Positions 9,358 through 19,349 of a stretch of 64,000 bases of DNA are shown here, in pieces. The notes under the pieces were generated by a model. It was not told the DNA's origin, made no database searches, and saw only the letters and a list, made by a program, of their open reading frames with translations. The position numbers and the translations under genes are program-made. The DNA is from Aminobacter sp. J41. GTDB taxonomy: Bacteria; Pseudomonadota; Alphaproteobacteria; Rhizobiales; Rhizobiaceae. The first letter of the stretch is position 1. Each line of letters begins with the position of its first letter. The DNA lies in the NCBI RefSeq assembly GCF_000526635.1, contig NZ_JAGL01000011.1:218-64217 (forward strand), in the 5' to 3' direction.

Positions 9358-10341
9358 ATGGACGAGAACAAGCACGCCGCAGATGTGGCGGAAGAGGTAG
9401 GCAAGCAGCATCGCATTCAGGAGCAGATCGACAGGCAGGATCGGGAGGGCGATAGCGGCGAAGAGAAGCCGAAGGCGATGCAGGCCGGCGCGCGGGAGTA
9501 TCCCGTTCCGCCGTTCCCCGAACAGCATCAGCCCAAGCCCGGCGACGAGGCCGCGTTGGAGCCCGCCCCGATGTATGATGCACCGTTCTGGCAGGGCTCC
9601 GGAAAGCTGGAAGGCAAGGTCGCGCTGATCACCGGAGGCGATTCCGGCATCGGCCGCGCGGTCGCCGTACTATTTGCCCGTGAGGGTGCGGATGTCGCGA
9701 TTGCCTACCTGAGCGAAAGCGAGGATGCGGAAGCTACCCGCCTGGCGGTGGCTGATGAAGGCCGCCGCTGCCTGCTGCTCCCCGGCGACGTGACAAGCGA
9801 AGCGTTCTGCAACGACGCCGTCGAGAAGGTCGTCGCCGAGTTCAGCAAGCTCGACATTCTCGTCAACAATGCCGCTTTCCAGTATCACGCCAGCGACATC
9901 GAGAGCATCACCACCGAGCACTTCGACACAACGCTGAAGACCAACCTCTACGGCTACTTCTTCATGGCGCGCGCGGCCGTAAAGCACATGAAGCCGGGCT
10001 CAGCGATCATCAACACCGGCTCCGTCACCGGACTTGAAGGCAGCGGCGGGCTAATCGACTATTCGATGACGAAGGGCGGCATCCACGCCTTTACCAAGGC
10101 GCTCTCGTCGAACCTCGTGCCCAAGGGCATCCGCGTCAATGCCGTGGCGCCCGGCCCCGTCTGGACGCCGCTAAACCCCTCAGAGCGTCCGCCTGAACAG
10201 GTGGCGAAGTTTGGCGCAAATACCCCTATGGGTCGCCCGGCGCAGCCTGAGGAGATCGCGCCCGCTTACGTGTTCTTCGCCTCGCCGCAGTGCTCGAGCT
10301 ACATCACCGGCGAAGTGTTGCCGATCGTCGGAGGGTACTAA
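9358..10341 (+). CDS. SDR family oxidoreductase (YghA / general stress protein 39 type)
   Basis: NAD(P)-dependent short-chain dehydrogenase of 327 residues. It has a polar, charged N-terminal extension of about 85 residues that is typical of the YghA/YdaD group. The Rossmann motif GGDSGIGRA lies near residues 92-100, followed by DILVNNAAFQ, the catalytic serine region NTGSVTG, and YSMTK (about 235-239). The substrate is unknown; members are associated with osmotic and general stress. An EcfG-like promoter precedes it. The topoisomerase IB gene overlaps or abuts its 3' end, so the two appear co-transcribed. Confidence 0.9.
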   Translation: MDENKHAADVAEEVGKQHRIQEQIDRQDREGDSGEEKPKAMQAGAREYPVPPFPEQHQPKPGDEAALEPAPMYDAPFWQGSGKLEGKVALITGGDSGIGRAVAVLFAREGADVAIAYLSESEDAEATRLAVADEGRRCLLLPGDVTSEAFCNDAVEKVVAEFSKLDILVNNAAFQYHASDIESITTEHFDTTLKTNLYGYFFMARAAVKHMKPGSAIINTGSVTGLEGSGGLIDYSMTKGGIHAFTKALSSNLVPKGIRVNAVAPGPVWTPLNPSERPPEQVAKFGANTPMGRPAQPEEIAPAYVFFASPQCSSYITGEVLPIVGGY

Positions 10342-10342
10342 A

Positions 10343-11413
10343 CTGCCCGAGCCAGCTTTCGTCGTCGCCCAGCGCGCGGAACTCATCTACGTCAATGACG
10401 GCGAGCCGGGCATCCGCCGCCGTCGCGCGGGCCGCGGCTTCTTCTACGTAGCCGCTGGCGGGGCGCGGCTGTCTGATGCGGACGTGCTGTCGCGCATCAG
10501 GACGCTCGCAATCCCGCCGGCATGGACCGACGTCTGGATTTGCCCTGACCCGACCGGACACATCCAGGCTACCGGCCGCGACCAGCGCGGCCGCAAGCAA
10601 TACCGCTATCATCCTGCATGGACTGCGTGCCGTGACGAGGCGAAGTTTTCGAGCCTTGCGGCGTTCGCCCATGCGCTGCCCGGCCTGCGCGACAAGGTGG
10701 AGGAGGATCTGGCGCTTCGCGGCCTGCCGCGCGAGAAGGTGATCGCCTCGATCATCTGGCTGCTCGACAAGACGATGATCCGCATCGGCAACGATGCCTA
10801 CCGGCGCGAGAACAAGAGCTTTGGGCTGACGACGCTGCGCGACAGGCATGTCGAGGTAAATGGCTCGAGCCTGCGCTTTGCCTTTCGCGGCAAGTCGGGT
10901 CAGGAATGGCGCCTGAAGCTGCAGGACCGGCGCATTGCGAAAATCGTTCGCGCCGTGCAGGACATTCCAGGCCAGCACCTCTTCCAATATCTTGACGATG
11001 ACGGCGAGCGACGCGAAGTCCGCTCGCACCACGTCAACGCCTATATCCGTGACGCGATCGGAGAAGAGTTCTCGGCAAAGCATTTTCGCACCTGGGGTGC
11101 CTCGGTGCTCGCGATCCGAGAGTTCGGTGCGATCCCGCTGCCTGAAACGAAGCGTGCTCAGGCGGTAGCACTCAACCAGGTGATCGACGAGGTCGCGGCG
11201 ACCATGCGCAACACCCGCGCCGTTTGCAGGCGCTGCTACGTCCACCCGCTCATCATCGACAGCTGGCTTGAAGGGACGCTCGGCGACGAACTTCGCGACA
11301 TCACCCGGCGGACCCGGAAGCCGCTGAAAGGGCTCGACGAGGACGAGTCACTGATGCTGCGCTGGCTCGACATGAGAACAGCGGAAGCGCCACGAGAACT
11401 CGCCGAGGCCTGA
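10343..11413 (+). CDS. DNA topoisomerase IB (poxvirus-like)
   Basis: Relaxes supercoils by nicking one strand through a 3'-phosphotyrosine. About 356 residues. It opens with ELIYVNDGEPGIRRRRAGRGFFY, the typical bacterial topo IB N-terminus, then KVIASIIWLLDKTMIRIGN and the active-site region KHFRTWGAS. The nucleophile is Tyr in CRRCYVHP (about residue 299). No ATG, GTG or TTG lies in frame between the SDR stop and the conserved N-terminus. A CTG at 10343-10345 has GGAGGG (10330-10335) seven bases upstream, so I take this rare start. The alternative ATG at 10211 would overlap the SDR by 130 bases. It begins two bases after the SDR stop codon, indicating coupling in one operon. Confidence 0.85.
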   Translation: MPEPAFVVAQRAELIYVNDGEPGIRRRRAGRGFFYVAAGGARLSDADVLSRIRTLAIPPAWTDVWICPDPTGHIQATGRDQRGRKQYRYHPAWTACRDEAKFSSLAAFAHALPGLRDKVEEDLALRGLPREKVIASIIWLLDKTMIRIGNDAYRRENKSFGLTTLRDRHVEVNGSSLRFAFRGKSGQEWRLKLQDRRIAKIVRAVQDIPGQHLFQYLDDDGERREVRSHHVNAYIRDAIGEEFSAKHFRTWGASVLAIREFGAIPLPETKRAQAVALNQVIDEVAATMRNTRAVCRRCYVHPLIIDSWLEGTLGDELRDITRRTRKPLKGLDEDESLMLRWLDMRTAEAPRELAEA

Positions 11414-11446
11414 GCAAAAAGAACGGGCGGGAGATTGCTCTCCCGC
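11414..11446 (-). terminator. Rho-independent terminator of the glp operon
   Basis: Perfect 8-bp stem GCGGGAGA (11427-11434) / TCTCCCGC (11439-11446) with a TTGC loop. Read on the minus strand the stem is followed within a few bases by TTCTTTTTGC, so it terminates transcription arriving from glpV. It lies between convergent genes and may also slow transcription from the topoisomerase side. Confidence 0.7.
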
Positions 11447-11470
11447 TCCCGACTGGCGGCCGGATGCGGC

Positions 11471-13198
11471 CTACTGAGACTGCCAGCTCTTGACCAGCTC
11501 GTCGTAGTTGACGGTCACTGGCTGTTCCTTCTCGTTCTCGATCTTCAGCTGCGGAGCAAGGTTGCCCTTCGCGACGGCATCCTTGTTCCAGTATTCGAGG
11601 TCGTGTTCCTCGGCGAGCTTCGGACCGATGTCACCCTGCACGCCGGCGCGCTCGAGGCGTGCCAGCACCTGCTCCTGCTCGGCGCAGAGCGAGTCCATCG
11701 CTTCCTGCGCGGTCTTTGCGCCGGACGAGGCATCGCCGATCGCCTGCCACCACAGCTGTGCAAGCTTCGGATAGTCCGGCACGTTGGTGCCGGTCGGCGA
11801 CCACTGCAGGCGGGCCGGCGACCGGTAGAACTCGATGAGGCCGCCGAGCTTCGGAGCACGCTCGGTGAAGCTCTGGTGATCAAGGGTCGACTGGCGGATG
11901 AAGGTGAGGCCGACGTGGCTCTTCTTCACGTCCACCGTCTTGGAGGTCACGAACTGGGCATAGAGCCAGGCTGCCTTGGCGCGGTCATCCGGGGTCGACT
12001 TCAGGATCGTCCACGAGCCCGCATCCTGGTAGCCGAGCTTCATGCCTTCCTTCCAGTACACGCCATGCGGCGACGGGGCGAAGCGCCACTTCGGCGTGCC
12101 GTCCTCGTTGACGATCGGCAGGCCTTCCTTGACGAAGTCCGCGGTGAACGCGGTGTAGGTGAAGATCTGCTGTGCAACCTCGCCCTGCGCCGGCACTGGG
12201 CCGGATTCGGAGAAGTTCATGCCCTGGGCTGCGGGCGGCGCGTACTTCTCCATCCATTCAAGGTATTTTTCGATCGCGTAGACGGCGGCCGGGCCGTTGG
12301 TGTCGCCACCACGTGCGACGCACGAGCCCACCGGACGCGAGTTCTCGTCGACCTTGATGCCCCATTCGTCGACCGGCTTGCCGTTAGGGATGCCCTTGTC
12401 GCCGTTGCCGGCCATGGAAAGCCAGGCGTCGGTGAAGCGCCAGCCAAGCGACGGGTCCTTCTTGCCGTAGTCCATGTGGCCGTAGACCTTCTTGCCGTCG
12501 ATCTCGCGGCCGGTGAAGAACTCGGCAATGTCCTCATAGGCTGACCAGTTGACCGGCACGCCAAGGTCGTAGCCGTACTTGGCCTTGAAGTCCGCCTTGT
12601 TCTTATCGTCGTTGAACCAGTCGTAGCGGAACCAGTAGAGGTTCGCGAACTGCTGGTCCGGCAACTGGTAGAGTTCGCCGTCCGGAGCGGTCGTGAACGA
12701 CTTGCCGATGAAGTCGTCGATGTCGAGGTTCGGGTTGGTGACGTCCTTGCCCTCGTTCTCCATCCACTTCGTCAGGCTGCGCGCCTGCAGGTAACGCCAG
12801 TGCGTACCGATGAGGTCGGAGTCGTTGATGTAGGCGTCATAAATGTTCTCGCCGGACTGCATCTGGGTCTGCAGCTTCTCGACGACGTCGCCTTCGCCGA
12901 TCAGGTCATGGGTGACCTTGATGCCGGTAATGGCCGTAAAGGCCGGCGCAAGGACGCGCGCTTCATATTCGTGGGTCGTGATGGTTTCGGACACCACCTT
13001 GATGTCCATGCCCTGGAACGGCTGGGCGGCGTTGATGAACCATTCCATCTCGGCTTCCTGGGCCGCCCGGTCGAGCGCGGAGAGGTCGCCGATTTCCTCG
13101 TCGAGGAACTTCTTCGCCGCCTCCATGTCTGCATGCGCACTGGTCATTCCGAAGAGGAGCGCCACTGCAGCCGTAGATACAAGCAAGTGCCTTCGCAT
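11471..13198 (-). CDS. glpV: Glycerol ABC transporter substrate-binding protein
   Basis: Periplasmic binding protein of the glycerol importer described in Rhizobium leguminosarum (glpSTPQUV). I start at the ATG at 13198 (MRRHLLVSTAA). GGGAGGAA lies upstream, and the leader of about 24 residues ends TSAHA-DM. The 575-residue length is large for a binding protein but normal for this family. Recognisable parts include TGIKVTHDLIGEGDVVEKLQ, DAYINDSDLIGTHWRY and the C-terminal CAEQEQVLARLERAGVQGD. It is the last gene of the operon, 73 bases after glpU. A strong hairpin sits in that gap and a terminator follows the gene. Identification rests mainly on the complete operon context. Confidence 0.9.
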   Translation of the reverse strand: MRRHLLVSTAAVALLFGMTSAHADMEAAKKFLDEEIGDLSALDRAAQEAEMEWFINAAQPFQGMDIKVVSETITTHEYEARVLAPAFTAITGIKVTHDLIGEGDVVEKLQTQMQSGENIYDAYINDSDLIGTHWRYLQARSLTKWMENEGKDVTNPNLDIDDFIGKSFTTAPDGELYQLPDQQFANLYWFRYDWFNDDKNKADFKAKYGYDLGVPVNWSAYEDIAEFFTGREIDGKKVYGHMDYGKKDPSLGWRFTDAWLSMAGNGDKGIPNGKPVDEWGIKVDENSRPVGSCVARGGDTNGPAAVYAIEKYLEWMEKYAPPAAQGMNFSESGPVPAQGEVAQQIFTYTAFTADFVKEGLPIVNEDGTPKWRFAPSPHGVYWKEGMKLGYQDAGSWTILKSTPDDRAKAAWLYAQFVTSKTVDVKKSHVGLTFIRQSTLDHQSFTERAPKLGGLIEFYRSPARLQWSPTGTNVPDYPKLAQLWWQAIGDASSGAKTAQEAMDSLCAEQEQVLARLERAGVQGDIGPKLAEEHDLEYWNKDAVAKGNLAPQLKIENEKEQPVTVNYDELVKSWQSQ

Positions 13199-13239
13199 TT
13201 CATTTCCTCCCATTGAACGCAACCAAGTTGCACCGTAGA

Positions 13240-13259
13240 GCCGGCGCGGAAGCGCCGGC
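13240..13259 (-). repeat. Intercistronic hairpin upstream of glpV
   Basis: Perfect 8-bp inverted repeat GCCGGCGC / GCGCCGGC around a 4-base loop, located between glpU and glpV. There is no T-tract, so it is more likely an mRNA-processing or stabilising structure at the 5' side of the abundant binding-protein message than a terminator. Confidence 0.55.
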
Positions 13260-13271
13260 CGTTTCTCCTCC

Positions 13272-13553
13272 CTAAACGTATCGAAACACGCCGATGGCGT
13301 AGACGACCGACAGGGCAAGGGCCCACCAAAGGTTGGGTCCAACGAGACCCAGCCAGGCAAGATGAATGAATGCAGCGCCGAGCAGCGAGACGAACAGGCG
13401 GTCGCCCCGCGTCGTCTCGAAGCGCAGAATGCCAAAGCGCGGATCGCCGCCCGGCGAGAAGTACTCCCACACGGCCATCCCGACGAGCATCAGGAAGATC
13501 GTGCCGAAGAAGGCCGCGGTCGGCCATGTCCAGGCCATCCATGAAAAGGTCAT
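13272..13553 (-). CDS. glpU: Small DUF2160 membrane protein of the glycerol transporter
   Basis: 93 residues from the ATG at 13553, with AGGAGGG six bases upstream; longer in-frame starts run into the RIME-like repeat. Three hydrophobic segments are visible: WTWPTAAFFGTIFLMLVGMA, FVSLLGAAFIHLAWLGLVG and WWALALSVVYAIGVFRYV. DUF2160 proteins of this size accompany GlpSTPQ/V-type transporters, and glpU is part of the R. leguminosarum glycerol operon. The exact biochemical role is not known; an accessory permease subunit is the obvious guess. Confidence 0.85.
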   Translation of the reverse strand: MTFSWMAWTWPTAAFFGTIFLMLVGMAVWEYFSPGGDPRFGILRFETTRGDRLFVSLLGAAFIHLAWLGLVGPNLWWALALSVVYAIGVFRYV

Positions 13554-13590
13554 TGGTGCCCTCCTGTGGATGTTTGGCAAAGGCGGCGTT

Positions 13591-13742
13591 CGCCCCTCAT
13601 CCGGCTGCCGCCACCTTCTCCCCGCTTGCGCGGAGAAGGATGAGAGGCATGAAGCGCGTCGGCACTTCGACGGGCGCACCCCGCGGCCGAATAGCCAAAC
13701 AGATACGGCTTCCTCCCCTTCTCGAAGGGCGGATGAGGGGCG
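13591..13742. repeat. RIME-like palindromic repeat element inside the glp operon
   Basis: Outer perfect 13-bp inverted repeat CGCCCCTCATCCG (13591-13603) / CGGATGAGGGGCG (13730-13742). Inside it is a hairpin CCTTCTCC (13614-13621) ... GGAGAAGG (13632-13639), and a second small palindrome CCTTCTCGAAGG lies near 13718. The CCCCTCATCCG...CCTTCTCCCCGC wording is that of Rhizobium-specific intergenic mosaic elements. It occupies most of the unusual 217-base gap between glpQ and glpU; all other gaps in the operon are under 75 bases. Confidence 0.75.
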
Positions 13743-13770
13743 ATAAGGGATCGGGACAGCGACCTGGTCA

Positions 13771-14658
13771 TCACACCCGCCCCAGGGCAAAGCCCTTCGC
13801 AATGTAATTGCGCACGAAGTAGATCACGAGCGCGCCGGGGATCAGCGTCAGCACGCCGGCAGCGGCAAGCACGCCCCAGTCGAGGCCGGAGGCGGACACG
13901 GTGCGCGTCATCGTCGCCGCGATCGGCTTCGCGGCGGTCGTCGTTAGCGTGCGTGCAAGCAGCAGCTCCACCCACGAGAACATGAAGCAAAAGAAAGCTG
14001 CGACACCGATGCCTGACGCAATCAGCGGCATGAAGATTTTCACGAAGAAGCGCGGGAAGGAATAGCCGTCGATGTAGGCCGTTTCATCGATCTCCTTCGG
14101 CACGCCAGACATGAAGCCTTCGAGAATCCAGACCGCTAGCGGCACGTTGAACAGGCAGTGCGCGAGCGCCACCGCGATGTGGGTGTCGATCAGCCCGAAC
14201 GCCGAATAGAGCTGGAAGAAGGGCAGCGCGAACACCGCCGGCGGCGCCATGCGGTTGGTGAGCAGCCAGAAGAACAGGTGCTTGTCGCCGAGGAAGCGAT
14301 AGCGCGAAAAGGCGTAGGCGGCAGGCAGTGCCACCGCCACCGACACCACCGTGTTCATCACGACGTAGATGATCGAGTTGATGTAGCCGGAGTACCAGGA
14401 CGCGTCGGTGAAGATGACCGTGTAGTTGCGCAGGGTCGGGTTCTGCGGCCAGAGCGAGAACGCGCCGGTGATCTCGGCGTTCGTCTTGAAGCTCATGTTG
14501 ATGAGCCAGTAGATGGGCAGCATCAGGAAGATGATGTAGAGCGTCGGCACCAGCCACCAGAACCGGGACGCGGTGCCCCGCCGACGCATGGTACGATCAA
14601 CGACGCCGGACGTGCTGCGGGAACCCCCCGCTGCCGTCGCATCCTCGCGCAGCATCAT
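13771..14658 (-). CDS. glpQ: Glycerol ABC transporter permease (GlpQ)
   Basis: Inner-membrane MalG-type permease of 295 residues. It starts at the ATG at 14658, which has AAGGAG six bases upstream; ATGs at 14682 and 14700 lack a better site and the latter overlaps glpP. The hydrophobic core begins with FWWLVPTLYIIFLMLPIYWL. The EAA loop that docks the ATPase is visible as EIDETAYIDGYSFPRFF, followed by MPLIASGIG. The C-terminus ends RNYIAKGFALGRV. The gene follows glpP by 25 bases and precedes the RIME-like repeat. It forms the channel with GlpP. Confidence 0.92.
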   Translation of the reverse strand: MMLREDATAAGGSRSTSGVVDRTMRRRGTASRFWWLVPTLYIIFLMLPIYWLINMSFKTNAEITGAFSLWPQNPTLRNYTVIFTDASWYSGYINSIIYVVMNTVVSVAVALPAAYAFSRYRFLGDKHLFFWLLTNRMAPPAVFALPFFQLYSAFGLIDTHIAVALAHCLFNVPLAVWILEGFMSGVPKEIDETAYIDGYSFPRFFVKIFMPLIASGIGVAAFFCFMFSWVELLLARTLTTTAAKPIAATMTRTVSASGLDWGVLAAAGVLTLIPGALVIYFVRNYIAKGFALGRV

Positions 14659-14683
14659 GGTCGTCTCCTTGGTTCCGGCCATA

Positions 14684-15546
14684 TTAGCGCTCCACGTCAT
14701 AGTTGGTCATGACCGTGTAGAAGACCCACGACATGAGCAAGATGATGAGGAAGTAGATGATCGACATCGCCGCCGCCGGACCGAGGTCGAACTGTCCCAC
14801 CGCCATCTTGACGAGGTCGATCGACAGGAACGTGGTCGAGTTGCCGGGGCCGCCGCCCGTCACCACGAACGGCTCGGTGTAGATCATGAACGAGTCCATG
14901 AACCGCAGCAGGATGGCGATGGTCAGAACCCGCTTCATCTTCGGAAGCTGGATGTAACGGAAGGTCGCCCAGCGCGAGGCCCCATCAATCCGCGCGGCCT
15001 GATAATAGGCGTCGGGGATGGAGACGAGACCGGCGTAGCACAGCAGCACGACGAGGCTCGTCCAGTGCCAGACGTCCATCAGGATCACGGTGATCCAGGC
15101 GTCGAGCGGGTCACGCACGTAGTTGTAGTCGACGCCGAGCGCGGCGAGCGTATGGCCGAGCAGGCCGATGTCGATGCGGCCAAACACCTGCCAGATCGTG
15201 CCGACGACGTTCCAGGGGATCAGCAGCGGCAGCGCCATCAGCACGAGGCAGACCGGCACGCCCCAGCCTTTGCGCGGCATGTTGAGGGCGATGAAGACGC
15301 CGAGCGGAATCTGGATCGCCAGCACGATGAAGGAAAAGGCCAGGTTTCTGCCCATCGCGTCCCAGAAACGGCGCGAATGCAGCATCTGCTGGAACCATTC
15401 CGAGCCAGCCCAGAAGAAGACGTTGTTGCCGAAGGTGTCCTGCACTGAATAGTTGACAACTGTCATCAGCGGGATGACCGCCGAGAACATCACCAGCAGC
15501 ATCACCGGCAGGACAAGGAACCAGGCTTTGTTGTTCCAGGTCTTGT

Positions 15547-15550
<4 letters not shown>
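14684..15550 (-). CDS. glpP: Glycerol ABC transporter permease (GlpP)
   Basis: Inner-membrane MalF-type permease of 288 residues with six hydrophobic segments. The first is AWFLVLPVMLLVMFSAVIPL. The ATPase-docking loop is IPDAYYQAARIDGASRWATF, followed by LPKMKRVL. The ATG overlaps the glpT stop by four bases (ATGA, 15547-15550), giving translational coupling. It pairs with GlpQ to form the translocation path for glycerol. Confidence 0.93.
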
Positions 15551-16635
<1,085 letters not shown>

Positions 16636-16645
16636 GGCCGTCTCC

Positions 16646-17728
16646 TCATGCCGCCAGGGCGCTGGTGGGCCGCACCGCACGGCCCGACTGGTCGAACACC
16701 ATCAGGTGACGGGGATCGATATAGACCGTCACGCGCTCGTCCGGCTCGAACCGGTGGATGCCGGGCGCGAGCATCACCCACGATGCATTGGCATAGTGCA
16801 GGTGGATAAAGCTCTCCGAACCGGTGATCTCCGTGATCGACACCGTGGCCGTGATCGGCACGGCCGTCGACGACGTCGGATGAAGGGAAAGATGGTGGGG
16901 CTGGAAGGCGACCGTATACGGGCCGTCTTCCACGCCGGTGAGGCCGTCCGGCGCCGGGAGGTTCACCCCACCATCCAGCTCGAAGCCGCTTCCGCGCTTT
17001 ATCAGCTCGATCGTGTTGAGCGGCGGGTCGGCAAAAGTCTTTGCGGTGATGATGTCATCGGGCCGCCGGAAGACATCGACGGTCGGCCCGAATTGCGTCA
17101 CGCGCCCCTCGGAAAGGGTCGCGGTGTTGCCACCGAGAAGCAGCGCCTCGGACGGCTCGGTCGTTGCGTAGACGAAGATCGCCCCGGACTCCGCGAAGAT
17201 CTTCGGCAGCTCCGCGCGCAACTCCTCGCGCAGCTTGTAGTCGAGGTTCGCGAGAGGCTCGTCGAGAAGGACGAGCCCCGCCTTCTTGACGATCGCGCGC
17301 GCCAGCGCCGTGCGCTGCTGCTGGCCGCCCGAAAGGTTGAGCGGCAGGCGGTCGAGGTAAGGCGTGAGGCGAAGAAGCTCCGCCGCGCGGCCGACCTCGC
17401 GCTTGATGGTCTCGCCGTCAACGCCCGCCACGCGCAGCGGCGAGGCAATGTTTTCATAGACCGTCAGGGTCGGGTAGTTGATGAACTGCTGGTAGACCAT
17501 CGCGACGTTGCGCTTCTGAACCGCAACGCCGGTGACATCCTGTCCGTCAAAAAAGACCTTGCCGGAGGTAGGCTGGTCGAGACCAGCCATCAGTCGCATC
17601 AGCGACGTCTTGCCCGAAAGCGTCGGGCCAAGCAGCACGTTGAGAGAGCCATGACGAAGCGACAGGGATACGTCGCGAATGTGTTCCGCGGCTCCGACCT
17701 TCTTCGTCACATTTCGCAGTTCCAGCAT
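16646..17728 (-). CDS. glpS: Glycerol ABC transporter ATP-binding protein GlpS (H-loop His replaced)
   Basis: 360 residues; the ATG at 17728 is preceded by GGGAGGAGGAGC. Walker A GPTLSGKT (34-41), the Q-loop Gln80, signature LSGGQ (132-136) and Walker B LVLLDE (152-157) are intact. The switch histidine of the H-loop is absent: VYATTEPSEA has Thr190 where canonical proteins read VTHDQ. A TOBE-like C-terminal region with FQPHHLSLHP follows. GlpS and GlpT are both needed for the importer in R. leguminosarum (known). The combination of their motif changes is discussed as a finding. The gene starts 35 bases after glpD. Confidence 0.92.
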   Translation of the reverse strand: MLELRNVTKKVGAAEHIRDVSLSLRHGSLNVLLGPTLSGKTSLMRLMAGLDQPTSGKVFFDGQDVTGVAVQKRNVAMVYQQFINYPTLTVYENIASPLRVAGVDGETIKREVGRAAELLRLTPYLDRLPLNLSGGQQQRTALARAIVKKAGLVLLDEPLANLDYKLREELRAELPKIFAESGAIFVYATTEPSEALLLGGNTATLSEGRVTQFGPTVDVFRRPDDIITAKTFADPPLNTIELIKRGSGFELDGGVNLPAPDGLTGVEDGPYTVAFQPHHLSLHPTSSTAVPITATVSITEITGSESFIHLHYANASWVMLAPGIHRFEPDERVTVYIDPRHLMVFDQSGRAVRPTSALAA

Positions 17729-17763
17729 GCTCCTCCTCCCAAAGGCTGCCGGCCTGCACGGCG

Positions 17764-19287
17764 CTACTCTGCCGCGCTACGTTTCTTCTCCACCCCTTGC
17801 ATGTATTCATCCAGCATGGACGCTTCCTCTGCCGTCAGGCGCAGGCCAAGCTTGGTCCGCCGCCAGAGCACGTCTTCCGCTGTTGTCGCCCACTCGTGCG
17901 CAATTAGGAAGTCAATTTCGGCCTGATAAAGATCAGCGCCGAAATGCTGCCCGAGACCCGCGAGCAAGGACGCATTTCCAACTATCGTGCGCGCGTCGGT
18001 GCCGTAGAGGCGCACGAGGCGTGCGGCATGTGCCGGAGCGAGGAAGGCGTAGCTGTCGCGCAGCCTTTTGACCTCGCCCTCGAAACCATCATGGGCAAAC
18101 TCCCCACCGGGAAGCGGCGCATTCGCCGTCCAGGGCTTGCCTCGCCTGCCGAGGAAGTCCTCGATCTTCTCGAGCATGTGCTCGGACAGGCGGCGGTAGG
18201 TCGTGATCTTGCCGCCGAAGGCGTCGATGCGCGGCGGCTGGCCTTCCGGTGCATCCGGGCGCAGCACGTAGTCGCGCGTGGCTTCCTGCGCCTTCGATGC
18301 GCCGTCGTCGTAGAGCGGACGCACGGCCGAATAGGTCCAGATGATATCCTCGGGACGCACTGGCTCGGCGAAATATTCGCTCGCGGCGTTGCAGAGGTAG
18401 GTGACCTCTTCGTCGCTGATGTGGACCTTTGCCGGATCGCCCGGATAGTCGCGATCGGTGGTGCCGATCAGCGTGAATTCGTTCTCGTACGGGATCGCGA
18501 AGATGATGCGGCCGTCGCGGTTCTGGAAGAAGTAGGCGCGCGGATCATCGAACTTCTTGCGCACGACGATGTGGCTGCCCTGGACGAGACGGACGTTGTG
18601 CGCGTCCTTCTGTCCCATAGCCTCGGAAAGCACGTTGTCGATCCAAGGGCCGGATGCATTGACCAGCAGTCGCGCCTTCACGAGCGAGCGGGCGCCGGAA
18701 CGGGTGTCCTCGATCGTCACGTGCCAGAGCTTGTCGACGCGCTGCGCCGAGACAACCTTGGTACGGGTACGAATGGTCGCGCCGCGCTTCACCGCGTCAC
18801 GCGCGTTGAGCACGACGAGGCGCGCGTCGTTCACCCAGCAGTCCGAGTACTCGAATGCCTTGGTGAAGAGCGGCTTCAGCGGCTTGCCCGACGGGTCGCG
18901 GCGCATGTCGAGCGTGCGCGTCGCCGGCAGCAACTTGCGGCCACCGATGTGGTCATAAAGGAACAGGCCTAGCCGCACGAGCCACGGCGGACGGATGCCC
19001 TCGGCAATCGGCAGCACGAAGCGCATCGGCCAGATGATGTGCGGCGCGTTCTTCCAGAGAACCTCGCGCTCCTTCAGCGCCTCGCGGACGAGGCGGAACT
19101 CGTAATATTCGAGGTAGCGCAGGCCGCCGTGAATGAGCTTGGTCGAACCCGAAGACGTGCCACTGGCAAGGTCATTCATCTCGGCGAGGAACACGGAATA
19201 GCCACGGCCGGCCGCATCGCGCGCGATGCCGCAGCCGTTGATGCCGCCGCCGATAATGAAAATGTCGTGGATGCCTTGGCCGTCCAC
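17764..19287 (-). CDS. glpD: Aerobic glycerol-3-phosphate dehydrogenase
   Basis: FAD-dependent enzyme that oxidises glycerol-3-phosphate to dihydroxyacetone phosphate and passes electrons to quinone at the membrane. 507 residues. The dinucleotide motif is IIGGGINGCGIARDAAGRG (11-29). Family segments SSGSTKLIHGGLRYLEYYEF, LVNASGPWID, IGTTDRDYPGDP and FGGKITTYRRL are all present. First gene of the glpDSTPQUV operon. The promoter region carries repeated CGAA motifs that look like a DeoR-family (GlpR) operator. glpK and glpR, often linked to this operon, are not in the window. Confidence 0.96.
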   Translation of the reverse strand: MDGQGIHDIFIIGGGINGCGIARDAAGRGYSVFLAEMNDLASGTSSGSTKLIHGGLRYLEYYEFRLVREALKEREVLWKNAPHIIWPMRFVLPIAEGIRPPWLVRLGLFLYDHIGGRKLLPATRTLDMRRDPSGKPLKPLFTKAFEYSDCWVNDARLVVLNARDAVKRGATIRTRTKVVSAQRVDKLWHVTIEDTRSGARSLVKARLLVNASGPWIDNVLSEAMGQKDAHNVRLVQGSHIVVRKKFDDPRAYFFQNRDGRIIFAIPYENEFTLIGTTDRDYPGDPAKVHISDEEVTYLCNAASEYFAEPVRPEDIIWTYSAVRPLYDDGASKAQEATRDYVLRPDAPEGQPPRIDAFGGKITTYRRLSEHMLEKIEDFLGRRGKPWTANAPLPGGEFAHDGFEGEVKRLRDSYAFLAPAHAARLVRLYGTDARTIVGNASLLAGLGQHFGADLYQAEIDFLIAHEWATTAEDVLWRRTKLGLRLTAEEASMLDEYMQGVEKKRSAAE

Positions 19288-19349
19288 GCGTTCCCTCCAG
19301 GGTTTCGCAACGCAGCGAAGTTGCTGTCATTTTTTCTGCGCCAACAATG

